Positions 1 to 7,316 of a DNA stretch of 37,868 bases are shown here, in pieces. Position 1 is the first letter of the stretch, and each line of letters opens with the position of its first letter. Source of the DNA: Acidimicrobiales bacterium (lineage in GTDB: Bacteria; Actinomycetota; Acidimicrobiia; Acidimicrobiales; GCA-2861595); assembly GCA_035540975.1 (NCBI GenBank), contig DATLFN010000166.1:1-37868 (forward strand), read 5' to 3'. The translations under genes and the position numbers were made by a program. The notes below the pieces were generated by a model, which saw nothing but the letters and a program-made list of their open reading frames with translations, searched no databases and was not told the DNA's origin.

Positions 1-67
1 ATGGGGCTTGGAGGGCGAGGCGCCGGCGGGGAAGGAGCCGGCCGGCGCCTCGCCCTCCAAGCCCCAT
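1..67. repeat. Perfect 27-bp fold-back inverted repeat at the left window end
   Basis: Bases 1-27 are the exact reverse complement of bases 41-67, separated by a 13-base spacer (28-40). The outer arm begins at base 1. The inner arm is in frame with the small zinc-finger ORF that follows, so it is the more likely genuine copy and bases 1-40 may be an assembly fold-back. A real genomic hairpin that stopped the assembly is the alternative. The right end of the window shows the same arrangement with unrelated sequence. Confidence 0.95.
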
Positions 68-217
68 CCCTACCTCGTCGGCCGCAACGCCGCCGACGCC
101 GAGGACTGCTCGATCTGCGGTCTCCCGATGCGGAACGCAGCCGACTACCGCGAGCACCTCGACGCCGTCCATCGAACGGGGCCCGAGGCCGAGCAGGCCG
201 TCGGGCGGAGGCCGTAG
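2..217 (+). CDS. Small C2H2-type zinc-finger protein, 5' partial
   Basis: The frame is open from the left edge, so the true start is probably outside the window; a TTG at base 8 is the only in-frame start-like codon near the edge. The short product carries one C-x2-C-x12-H-x4-H pattern (CSIC, then an H at the end of DYREH and a second H five residues on), the classical C2H2 zinc-finger spacing. Most bacterial Ros/MucR fingers use a shorter Cys-to-His spacer. The N-terminal residues come from the inverted-repeat region and are untrustworthy upstream of about base 41. No function can be assigned; DNA or protein binding is only an inference. It ends 24 bases before the O-antigen ligase-like gene. 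Confidence 0.55.
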   Translation, partial: WGLEGEAPAGKEPAGASPSKPHPYLVGRNAADAEDCSICGLPMRNAADYREHLDAVHRTGPEAEQAVGRRP

Positions 218-241
218 GCGACCCTCGCGCCGAAGCCCGGT

Positions 242-1561
242 ATGGCCCTGTCCGCCAAGCATCTCGAGCCGACACCGCTGCACAGTGTCGGCATCGGCCC
301 CACCGTGGATGCGACGAGCATCCTGTCGATCCACGTCTTCCTGCTGTTCTGCATCCCGGCGTCGCTGATCTTCGCCCCCCTCGGCGCGCCGGGGACGCCG
401 GCCGGGATCCTCGCCGTCGGCTGCCTGGCCTGGTGGACCGTGTGCTCGGTCGGCCCCGAGCTGACCCGGTTCCACGGGCTCCAGCCGATCCGCGGGGCGA
501 TGTACGTGTTCGCCGCCGTGGTGCTCCTCAGCTACGTCGGCGCGGCGGTGGACCCGCCGGCGGCCGTGGAGCTACGGGCCGCCGACCGGGGGCTCATCGC
601 CCTGCTGGCGTGGTGCGGCGTGACGCTCGCCGCCGCCGACGGGCTGGTCAACGTCGACCGGCTGACCAAGCTGATGCGGGCGATCGTGCTGGGCGGTGCG
701 TTCGTGGCGGGCCTCGGCATCATCCAGTTCGCCACCGGGTTCGACATCGCCAGCTACATCCGGGTCCCGGGGCTGACCCCCAACGCCGAGCTGGCCTTCA
801 TCGGGTCGCGGTCGACCTTCCGGCGCGTCGCCGGGACAACCAACCACCCGATCGAGTTCGGCGTCGTCCTCGCCCTCGTCCTGCCCCTGGCGATGCACTT
901 CGCCTTCGCCGACGCCAGCCGCCGCAAGGCTCGGGACGTCATCGCCGTGGCGTTGATCGCCACCGCCATCCCGATGTCGGTGTCGCGCTCCGCCGTTCTC
1001 GGGCTCGCGGTGGGGTGGGCCGTCGTCGTCTTCGCCTGGCCGCGCCGCCAGCAGCTGACGGCCCTCGCCCTCGTGCCCGTCTTCCTCGTCGCCATGCGCC
1101 TCGTCGTCCCCGGGCTCCTCGGCACGATCAGGAGTCTCTTCGTCAACCTGTTCACCGACCCCAGCGTCACGGGGCGAACTGACGACTACGCCGTGCTCGG
1201 CGACTTCGTGGCCCACAACCCGTGGTTCGGGCGGGGGCTGTACACCTTCCTGCCCGACCGCTACATCACCCTCGACAACCAGTACCTCCTCCAGCTGGTC
1301 GAGACCGGCGTGTTCGGCCTGGCCGCCCTCGTCGGGCTGTTGGTGACCGGCGTGTGCTGCGCCCGCGGCGCCCGCCGCCGGTTCGCGGACGACTGGTCGA
1401 GGAGCCTGGCCCAGGCGGTGGCGGCGTCGATCGCCGCCAGCATGGTCACCTTCGTGACGTTCGACGCCCTCGCCTTCCCCATGGCGACCGGCATGACGTT
1501 CCTGATGCTCGGCATCTCCGGCGCCCTGTGGCGGATGGCGAGGTCGTCCGCCGGCTGGTGA
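242..1561 (+). CDS. O-antigen ligase/polymerase-like membrane protein (Wzy/WaaL superfamily)
   Basis: This 439-residue protein is largely hydrophobic, with roughly ten or more predicted membrane segments. It has the landmarks of the O-antigen ligase (Wzy_C) family: an Arg-rich extracytoplasmic segment (RSTFRRVAGTTNHP) around residues 183-197, and a later loop reading NPWFGRGLYTF then LDNQYL near residues 325-345, where family members place their conserved GxG and DN(x)YL elements. Such enzymes polymerise lipid-linked repeat units or transfer a finished glycan to an acceptor on the outer face of the membrane. The sequence cannot decide between polymerase and ligase. The ATG at 242 has no strong Shine-Dalgarno. 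The gene is convergent with the flippase gene, with only one base between the two stop codons. Confidence 0.85.
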   Translation: MALSAKHLEPTPLHSVGIGPTVDATSILSIHVFLLFCIPASLIFAPLGAPGTPAGILAVGCLAWWTVCSVGPELTRFHGLQPIRGAMYVFAAVVLLSYVGAAVDPPAAVELRAADRGLIALLAWCGVTLAAADGLVNVDRLTKLMRAIVLGGAFVAGLGIIQFATGFDIASYIRVPGLTPNAELAFIGSRSTFRRVAGTTNHPIEFGVVLALVLPLAMHFAFADASRRKARDVIAVALIATAIPMSVSRSAVLGLAVGWAVVVFAWPRRQQLTALALVPVFLVAMRLVVPGLLGTIRSLFVNLFTDPSVTGRTDDYAVLGDFVAHNPWFGRGLYTFLPDRYITLDNQYLLQLVETGVFGLAALVGLLVTGVCCARGARRRFADDWSRSLAQAVAASIAASMVTFVTFDALAFPMATGMTFLMLGISGALWRMARSSAGW

Positions 1562-1562
1562 C

Positions 1563-3056
1563 TCAGCTCTCCTCCGCCGGCCCCGTCCGCGCCCGGCGAC
1601 CGGGCCGCACCCGGTCGGCCACCCAGGTCACCAGCGGGTTCCTCGGGACGAAGGTCACGAGATAGGCGACCCCGCCCGCCGCGCCGGCGACGACCAGCCG
1701 GGGGACGACGCCCGGTACGAGTGGCACGGCGGCGACGGCCGCGGCCGTTGCGGCCGCACCCGAGAGGAGGGGGCGCACGGCCTGACGGCCGAGGTCGACG
1801 GGCCGGACCCCGGACCGGCGGGCGTCGAGCAGCAGCAGGGGCAGCACCACCACGCCGGCCACCAGGACGTGGGCGACGCCGACACCCCGCAGGCCGTCCG
1901 CCTCGGCGCCGACGACGAGGGCGGGAACGACGGCCACCAGCCACACGGAGCGCACCGCCAGCGCCGTCCGCGGCCGCCCGTCGGCGATGGTGAGGTCCAC
2001 GAGCAGGTCCATGACGATGCGCATCCCGCCCAGGATGAGCAGGAACCGCAGCGGGGTGGCGGCCGGGGCCCACTTCTTGCCGTAGAGGAACTCGATGACC
2101 TCGGGGGCGAGGACGGCCAGCGTCGTCACCATCGGCACGAGGACGGCGATCGCCACCCCGATCGCCCGGGGGATGGCGGTGGCGAGGCGCGACCGGTCCT
2201 CGGCCAGGCGGCTGAACCCGGCGAACGCCACGCGCGCCACCGCGGTGGTGATGATGTTGGCGGGCCAGCTGGAGAGGTTGAAGGCGAGGAGGTAGACGCC
2301 CAGGTCCTCCGCTCCGAGGGTGCGGCCGACCACGATGTAGTCCACGTTGAGGACGGCCTGCGCCACCACGGCGCTCAGGGCGAGCGGCGCGCCGAAGCGG
2401 ACCAGGGCGACGGCGTCGGCGCGGTCGTAGGACGGCCGGACCCGGAACGGCGCCGAGATGAAGACGATGGCGGCGACGACGACGGCGGTGACCACGCGCC
2501 CGGCCACGATGCTCCACGGCCCCGCCCCGGCCAGGGCCAGGCCGATGGTGACCGGTACCCCAGCGAAGAACCCCCCCAGCTCGGCCAAGGCCAGGCGGTC
2601 GTTGCGGAACTCGCGCACGATCACCGCCTGCGGCACGGCCGACCACCCGTCGACGAGGATGGCGACGGCGATGACGCGGACCATGTTCGTCGCCTCCGGT
2701 GACCCCATCGCCTCGGCGAACGCCGGCGCAGCGGCGAAGGCGGCCGCGAAGACGAACGCGCTGAAGACGAGTGACACCGTGGCCGCCGTCCCTGCGACCT
2801 TGCGGACGTCACCCTGCCACCGGATGATCGCCGAGATGATCCCCAGGTCGTTCACGACGATGAGCAGGTTGATGGCGACGAGGGCGACGGCGTAGACGCC
2901 GAAGTCCTCCTTGGTCAGCAGCCGGGCGAGGACGAGCCCGACGCCGAGGTTGAAGACCCGCCCGAGGATCTGCGCCAGCGTGCTCCAACCGAGGGCCCGG
3001 GTGACGGACGACCCGAGGGACCTCGGCGGCGCCTGTTGCTCGTCCGTGGAGGTCAT
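1563..3056 (-). CDS. Wzx-like oligosaccharide flippase (MOP superfamily)
   Basis: A 497-residue polytopic protein with about 12-14 hydrophobic segments. Its N-terminal region (residues about 14-55) carries the polysaccharide-export signature of GWSTLAQILGRVFNLG, then LARLLTKEDFGVYA, typical of RfbX/Wzx and Wzx-like PST exporters. The expected role is to flip undecaprenyl-linked glycan units across the cytoplasmic membrane. The ATG at 3056 overlaps the stop codon of the GT2 gene by four bases (ATGA), which fixes the start and implies translational coupling. The frame stays open far upstream, but that part is the shadow of the neighbouring glycosyltransferase. The tail is rich in Arg and Pro. 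Together with the ligase-like gene it supplies the export half of a Wzx/Wzy-type pathway. Confidence 0.9.
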   Translation of the reverse strand: MTSTDEQQAPPRSLGSSVTRALGWSTLAQILGRVFNLGVGLVLARLLTKEDFGVYAVALVAINLLIVVNDLGIISAIIRWQGDVRKVAGTAATVSLVFSAFVFAAAFAAAPAFAEAMGSPEATNMVRVIAVAILVDGWSAVPQAVIVREFRNDRLALAELGGFFAGVPVTIGLALAGAGPWSIVAGRVVTAVVVAAIVFISAPFRVRPSYDRADAVALVRFGAPLALSAVVAQAVLNVDYIVVGRTLGAEDLGVYLLAFNLSSWPANIITTAVARVAFAGFSRLAEDRSRLATAIPRAIGVAIAVLVPMVTTLAVLAPEVIEFLYGKKWAPAATPLRFLLILGGMRIVMDLLVDLTIADGRPRTALAVRSVWLVAVVPALVVGAEADGLRGVGVAHVLVAGVVVLPLLLLDARRSGVRPVDLGRQAVRPLLSGAAATAAAVAAVPLVPGVVPRLVVAGAAGGVAYLVTFVPRNPLVTWVADRVRPGRRARTGPAEES

Positions 3057-3982
3057 GGTCCCGGGGTGGACCGGGGGGCGAGGGCCCCCCGCCTCCCCCG
3101 AACCCGGGCCCGGGCGGCCAACTTGACCTCGCCGCCGATGTGCCGCCAGTGGGGGAGGATGTAGGCGCTGGCCGCCGCCGCCGCGCAGCGGGCGGCAGCG
3201 GCCGCCGGGAGCCCCGACCGGCGGGCCGCCCGCACCAGCGCGGCGCCGACGTTGAGCTGTGGGAACTGCGCCCCCCCGCCCCCCGCGGTGTCGAACCATG
3301 CCGCCTGGTCCTCGAAGCGGAGGCTGGCCACCAGCGGCCGCTGCGCGTGGTAGCGGCGCAGGAAAAGTGTCTCGGGCACCTGCACGAACCGCCCGCGCAT
3401 GGCCATCTCGGCGAGGAAGACGATGTCGGCCGCCACGTACGGGCCGATGAGATCGGTGGACCGGGCCACGGCCGTGCGCATCACCCCGAACACCGGGTGC
3501 CACTCGAAGCGGTTCTCGAGGAGCTGGCCGACCCGCTCCCACGGTACCGGCGAGGTGACGGCCAGGGCCGAGTCGTCGACCGCACGGATGCGCTCGCCGT
3601 GCTCGTCGATGAGGTCGCTCCTCGGGAAGGCGATGACGGTGCCCGGTCCTTCGGCGTCCAGGGCGTTCACGCAGGCGCTCACGAACGTGGGTCGGCACAC
3701 GTCGTCGGCGGCGGCCCACTTGAACAGCGTGCCCCGGGCCTCGGCCACGAGGCGGTTGTAGTTCCAGGCCGCCCCCCGGTTGCGGTCGCTGGTGAGGAAG
3801 CGGACCCGAGGGTCGCGGGCGGCCAGGTCGCGGCAGCACTCCAGGGTGGCGTCGGTGGAGGCGTTGTCGGCGACGAGGATCTCCAGGGGGTCGTGGTCCT
3901 GGGCGAGCAGCGAAGCCAGCGACTCGGCGACGAACGGCTCCCCGTTGAAGACCGGCATCCCGAGCGTGACCAGCTCGCTCAT
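3053..3982 (-). CDS. Family 2 glycosyltransferase
   Basis: A 309-residue GT-A-fold protein. The N-terminus reads LVTLGMPVFNGEPFVAESLASL, the standard GT2 start, followed by ILVADNASTDAT (residues 35-46) for nucleotide binding and KWAAADD (88-94), which supplies the acidic metal/nucleotide-sugar binding motif in place of DxD. It should transfer a sugar from a nucleotide donor onto a lipid-linked acceptor in the cytoplasm. There is no C-terminal membrane anchor; the tail is Ala/Arg-rich. The gene sits between a methyltransferase and the flippase, and both junctions are 4-base ATGA overlaps, so the three genes form one translational unit. Donor and acceptor cannot be predicted. Confidence 0.9.
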   Translation of the reverse strand: MSELVTLGMPVFNGEPFVAESLASLLAQDHDPLEILVADNASTDATLECCRDLAARDPRVRFLTSDRNRGAAWNYNRLVAEARGTLFKWAAADDVCRPTFVSACVNALDAEGPGTVIAFPRSDLIDEHGERIRAVDDSALAVTSPVPWERVGQLLENRFEWHPVFGVMRTAVARSTDLIGPYVAADIVFLAEMAMRGRFVQVPETLFLRRYHAQRPLVASLRFEDQAAWFDTAGGGGAQFPQLNVGAALVRAARRSGLPAAAAARCAAAAASAYILPHWRHIGGEVKLAARARVRGRRGALAPRSTPGP

Positions 3983-5169
3983 CGGGCCCACGGCTCCGTG
4001 ACCACCTCGGCGTCCACGCCGAGGCGGGACAGCATGGCGCCGATCTCGTCCCGGTACAGCGGATTGAGCACGACGACGGCACGGGGGCGCAGCGGGGCCA
4101 GCGCCTCGGGCCCGACGACCTCCTGGCCGGTCACGGGCACGTGGCGCCCGTGCTTGCGGGGGTTCACGTCCACGACCGCCGCCACGTCGCCGGTGCCCTC
4201 GACGGTGGCGAGGAAGGACACGCCCTTCGACCCCGCACCCCACAGGGCGACGGGGCCCCGGCCGGCCAGGTCGGCCAGCCGCTCGGACCAGCCGGCACGC
4301 AGGGCTGCGGCACGGTCGACGAAGGCGGCGGCCGTCCCGGCGAGCTCGGCGAGGTCGGGCCCGGCGTCGACGGGGGCCGGGGGCGCTCCGCCGGTGGACG
4401 CCTCGACGGCGAGGTACTGCCCTCCGAACGGGGTCGCCAGGCGGGTGACCGACAGCCCGGCGTCGGCCATCAGGCGGGCCAGCGCCGGCGCCGTGAAGTG
4501 GAGCGGGTGCTCGTAGATGAGGTCCCACAGGGCGATGCGACGCAGCAGGTGGGCACCGTCGGGCACCTCGACGTAGAAGCCGACGGCGCGGCCGGGTGGG
4601 ATGGCGGCGCAGAGGTCGCCGAGGACCCGGGCAGGGCTGGACAGGTGCTCGAACACGTGGCGGGCGCACACCAGGTCGGCGTCGGGGAAGTCCCTCGTCG
4701 GGAGGAGCGCGCGCTCGAAGTGGAGCTCCGGGCGGGCCGGCGCCTCGCCCGCGTAGCTCGGGTCGTAGCCGATGCCCCGGCCCGCCCCGGCGTCGCACAG
4801 CATGGCCAGGAAATCCCCCTTGCCCGAGCCGATCTCGAGCACCGTCCGGCCGGCCAGGCCGTGGCGCTCGACCAGGTCGGCCGCCAGCTCGGTGGCGAAC
4901 TCCTGGAACCGGGGGGAGAAGTGCAGCGAGTTCTCGTAGGCCGGCGAGTACTGCACGATCGACTCGTCGAACGAGGCGTTCCACAGCAGCCCGCACGCCG
5001 GGCACAGCACGAGGTCCACGGCGCCCGTCGGCGCCCGTCGCGCCTCCTCGGCCGTGGGCAGCAGGACGTTGCAGAGCACGGGCACGCGGTCGGCCGAGAA
5101 GACGGTGTCGCCGGCCGGCTCCCCGCACACCGGGCAGCGGTCGAGAGGGCGGTAGCGTCGGCCGGTCAC
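3979..5169 (-). CDS. Zinc-binding class I SAM methyltransferase with C-terminal Rossmann-like domain
   Basis: This 396-residue protein starts with a putative zinc site (C12, C15, C56, C59), then a SAM-binding motif TVLEIGSGKGDF (109-120) and a C-terminal half containing ALWGAGSKGVSFL, the glycine-rich element of the C-methyltransferase C-terminal domain. This three-part plan is that of sugar C-methyltransferase relatives such as TylC3/NovU. The GTG at 5169 is chosen because upstream residues have the composition of a shadow frame and would run into the divergent FkbM gene. Its closest neighbour in type is the methyltransferase at 13584-14753, with the same architecture and many shared motifs. 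The substrate is probably a nucleotide sugar or glycan, but this is inferred from context only. Confidence 0.85.
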   Translation of the reverse strand: MTGRRYRPLDRCPVCGEPAGDTVFSADRVPVLCNVLLPTAEEARRAPTGAVDLVLCPACGLLWNASFDESIVQYSPAYENSLHFSPRFQEFATELAADLVERHGLAGRTVLEIGSGKGDFLAMLCDAGAGRGIGYDPSYAGEAPARPELHFERALLPTRDFPDADLVCARHVFEHLSSPARVLGDLCAAIPPGRAVGFYVEVPDGAHLLRRIALWDLIYEHPLHFTAPALARLMADAGLSVTRLATPFGGQYLAVEASTGGAPPAPVDAGPDLAELAGTAAAFVDRAAALRAGWSERLADLAGRGPVALWGAGSKGVSFLATVEGTGDVAAVVDVNPRKHGRHVPVTGQEVVGPEALAPLRPRAVVVLNPLYRDEIGAMLSRLGVDAEVVTEPWAR

Positions 5170-5201
5170 CGCGGGGAGTTCGGTCGCAGGGAGGGAGGGC
5201 G

Positions 5202-5951
5202 ATGGGTGGGTGGTTGCGCCGCCGCCTCGGCGCCACGCCGTCGTCGGTGACCGTGCGCGGGGGCGTCGGGGAGGGGCTCGCCATGGGCACCGCCCACTCG
5301 AGTGCCGACTACGCCGACGGCACCAACGAGCTGCCCGTGCAGGAGGTGGTGCGCGACAGCCTGGCACCCGGCGGCGTGTTCTACGACGTGGGTGCCAACG
5401 TGGGGTTCTTCGGCCTCATCGCGGCCCGGATCGTCGGCCGCGCCGGCGCCGTGTACGCCTTCGAGCCGCTTCCCCACGTCGCCGCCGAGGCGCGGGCCAA
5501 CGCCGACCGGAACCGACTCGCCAACGTGGAGGTCCTGGAGGTCGCAGCGGGGGACCGTGAAGGCACCGCCTCCCTGGTCCTCACGCGGCACCCGGGCGGC
5601 GCCACGCTGTCGGAGGCCGACGTGGGCGACGACGCCGTCGGCCGCGTCACCGTGCGCACCGTGCGCCTCGACGACCTGGTGGCCGCCGGGACCATCCGGC
5701 CGCCGGACGCGGTGAAGATCGACGTCGAGGGCGTGGAGCTGGAGGTGATCGACGGCCTGCGCCGGACCATCGCGGAGTGCCGTCCGGTGATCGTCTGCGA
5801 GCTGGACGCCGCCACCCGGGCGCGGGCCGACGAGAAGGTGCGCGGCGCCGCCGAGGCCCTCAGCGGTCTCGGGTACGACGTGCGCCGCCTGCCGTCGTCC
5901 TACGAGGGCAGCGGCTGGCACGTCGTGCACGTCGTGGCCCGGCCCGCCTGA
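5202..5951 (+). CDS. FkbM family methyltransferase
   Basis: A 249-residue SAM-dependent methyltransferase. The SAM-binding segment VFYDVGANVGFFGLIAA (residues 59-75) and the later KIDVEGVELEVIDGL are diagnostic of the FkbM family, whose characterised member O-methylates a polyketide hydroxyl. In glycan clusters such enzymes usually O-methylate sugars. A strong purine-rich Shine-Dalgarno (GGGAGGGAGGG) sits just before the ATG at 5202. The gene is the only plus-strand gene inside the cluster. It is divergent from the zinc-type methyltransferase with a 32-base gap and convergent with the methyltransferase ending at 5966. With so short a divergent gap, any promoter must overlap the neighbouring 5' end. 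Confidence 0.9.
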   Translation: MGGWLRRRLGATPSSVTVRGGVGEGLAMGTAHSSADYADGTNELPVQEVVRDSLAPGGVFYDVGANVGFFGLIAARIVGRAGAVYAFEPLPHVAAEARANADRNRLANVEVLEVAAGDREGTASLVLTRHPGGATLSEADVGDDAVGRVTVRTVRLDDLVAAGTIRPPDAVKIDVEGVELEVIDGLRRTIAECRPVIVCELDAATRARADEKVRGAAEALSGLGYDVRRLPSSYEGSGWHVVHVVARPA

Positions 5952-5965
5952 CCGGGCGGCCGTCC

Positions 5966-7315
5966 TCACCGCGTCCCCGGCGCCCGGCCGACGGGAGGCA
6001 GGTTGGCCCGCCGGTAGGCGGCGGGCATGGCGACCACGGCGGTGGACGGGACCAGGTGGTCGACCAGGCCGCGGTCCAGCCGGTCGCCGTCGAGGGCCTT
6101 GCGGGGGACCTCCACCTGCTCGGGCAGGTAGTCGGCCACCGGCACGTTGTCGGCCTCGAACGACGGCGAAGGGAACCGCCGGCGGTACACGAGCGTGCCG
6201 TCGTGCTCCTCGACCAGCCGCAGCAGCGGGTTCACGCCCAGCGGGCCGCAGGCGTGGGGCCACTCGCCGGCCGAGCCCCAGTCGCGCCCGTCGCCGGCGT
6301 GGGCGGCGCCGGCCAGCAGGGTGACGGTGGGCGACGTCGAGACGTCGCCGGCGTCGTCCCCGTCCATGCCGAGGCCGGCCAGGTACCGGGCCAGCACCCG
6401 GTCGTCGGCGAACACCCGGTGGGGGAGGTCGCCGGCGAGCGCCCCCCAGCCGTCGGGCGACAGAGGCATGCCGGCGTAGACGTGGCGACCGAGGGAGCTC
6501 TTGACGGCGGCGAAGGCGAGGGTCCCGCCGGGAGCCAGCACGCGGGCTGCCTCCCGGGCGACCGCCCACTTGCCGGCGACGAACGACAGCACGTCGGAGG
6601 ACAGCACGAGCCCGAAGCAGGCGCCCGCCAGGGGCAGGGCGGCCGCGTCGGCGCACACGAACCGGCCGCCGCCGGCGATGCCGGCGGCGGCCCACAGCTC
6701 GAACAGCGACAGGTCCACGCCCACGGTGCGCCCGTCCCCGAAGCGCTGGTCCAGCCACCACGTGAGGTGGCCCACGCCGCAGCCCAGGTCCAGCACCGGG
6801 CCGCCGGCACCGGCCGCCTCGGCGGCGGCGAGGGCCACGAGGTGGCGCGGGGTGCCGACGCGGGCGTTGAAGTAGTGCACGGCCTCGGGGTTGCGGCCGC
6901 CCCAGCCCGAGAAGCCGAGGCGCACGAGGGCGAACGGGTCGGCCGCCGCCGCGTCCAGGAGCGGCGTGAGCGCCGCCCGGAGGCGATGGCGGTCGCGTCG
7001 GGCCAGGGCGCGCCCCGGCGCCGCGCCCCCGGGCACCACCTCGAGGGCGGCGGCCAGCCGCCCGAGGCGGGAGGGGTCGAGCTGGCGCACCAGGGCGGCG
7101 GCGGCGGCGTCGGCGGGAAGGCCCTGGCGGACCAGCGCCACCGACTCGTCGTGCCCGGGGAGGAGCACGGGAACGCCCGCCAGGACGGGGTACTCCGCCG
7201 CCTCGCTGCGGAGCACGCCGTAGCGCACGTGGTCGCCGTCGCGCTCCAGGACGTCGAGGGAGAGGGCCCCGCCGGTGGCGGGGCACCGGAGGAGGCCGAG
7301 GAGGTCCGATCGCAC
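5966..7315 (-). CDS. Class I SAM methyltransferase with Trm112-like N-terminus
   Basis: A 449-residue protein. Residues 1-52 look like a Trm112/UPF0434-type small domain (LLRCPATGGAL, then YPVLAGVPVLLP), but with one Cys instead of a complete zinc site. The SAM-binding motif PVLDLGCGVGHLTWWL lies at 173-188, followed by VGVDLS (motif II) and a typical motif IV/V region around SSDVLSFV. The C-terminal 120 residues are unassigned. GTG at 7315 lies one base after the stop of the upstream 661-residue protein, with a usable AGGACGG upstream. This is the last gene of the eleven-gene minus-strand run. Methylation of a glycan component is inferred from context; the substrate is unknown. Confidence 0.8.
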   Translation of the reverse strand: MRSDLLGLLRCPATGGALSLDVLERDGDHVRYGVLRSEAAEYPVLAGVPVLLPGHDESVALVRQGLPADAAAAALVRQLDPSRLGRLAAALEVVPGGAAPGRALARRDRHRLRAALTPLLDAAAADPFALVRLGFSGWGGRNPEAVHYFNARVGTPRHLVALAAAEAAGAGGPVLDLGCGVGHLTWWLDQRFGDGRTVGVDLSLFELWAAAGIAGGGRFVCADAAALPLAGACFGLVLSSDVLSFVAGKWAVAREAARVLAPGGTLAFAAVKSSLGRHVYAGMPLSPDGWGALAGDLPHRVFADDRVLARYLAGLGMDGDDAGDVSTSPTVTLLAGAAHAGDGRDWGSAGEWPHACGPLGVNPLLRLVEEHDGTLVYRRRFPSPSFEADNVPVADYLPEQVEVPRKALDGDRLDRGLVDHLVPSTAVVAMPAAYRRANLPPVGRAPGTR

Positions 7316-7316
7316 G

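Noticed and set aside
1563-4082. A single 839-codon minus-strand frame that looks like a fusion ahead of the flippase
   Set aside because: The part upstream of the ATG at 3056 is the out-of-frame shadow of the GT2 gene; the ATGA overlap shows two separate genes.
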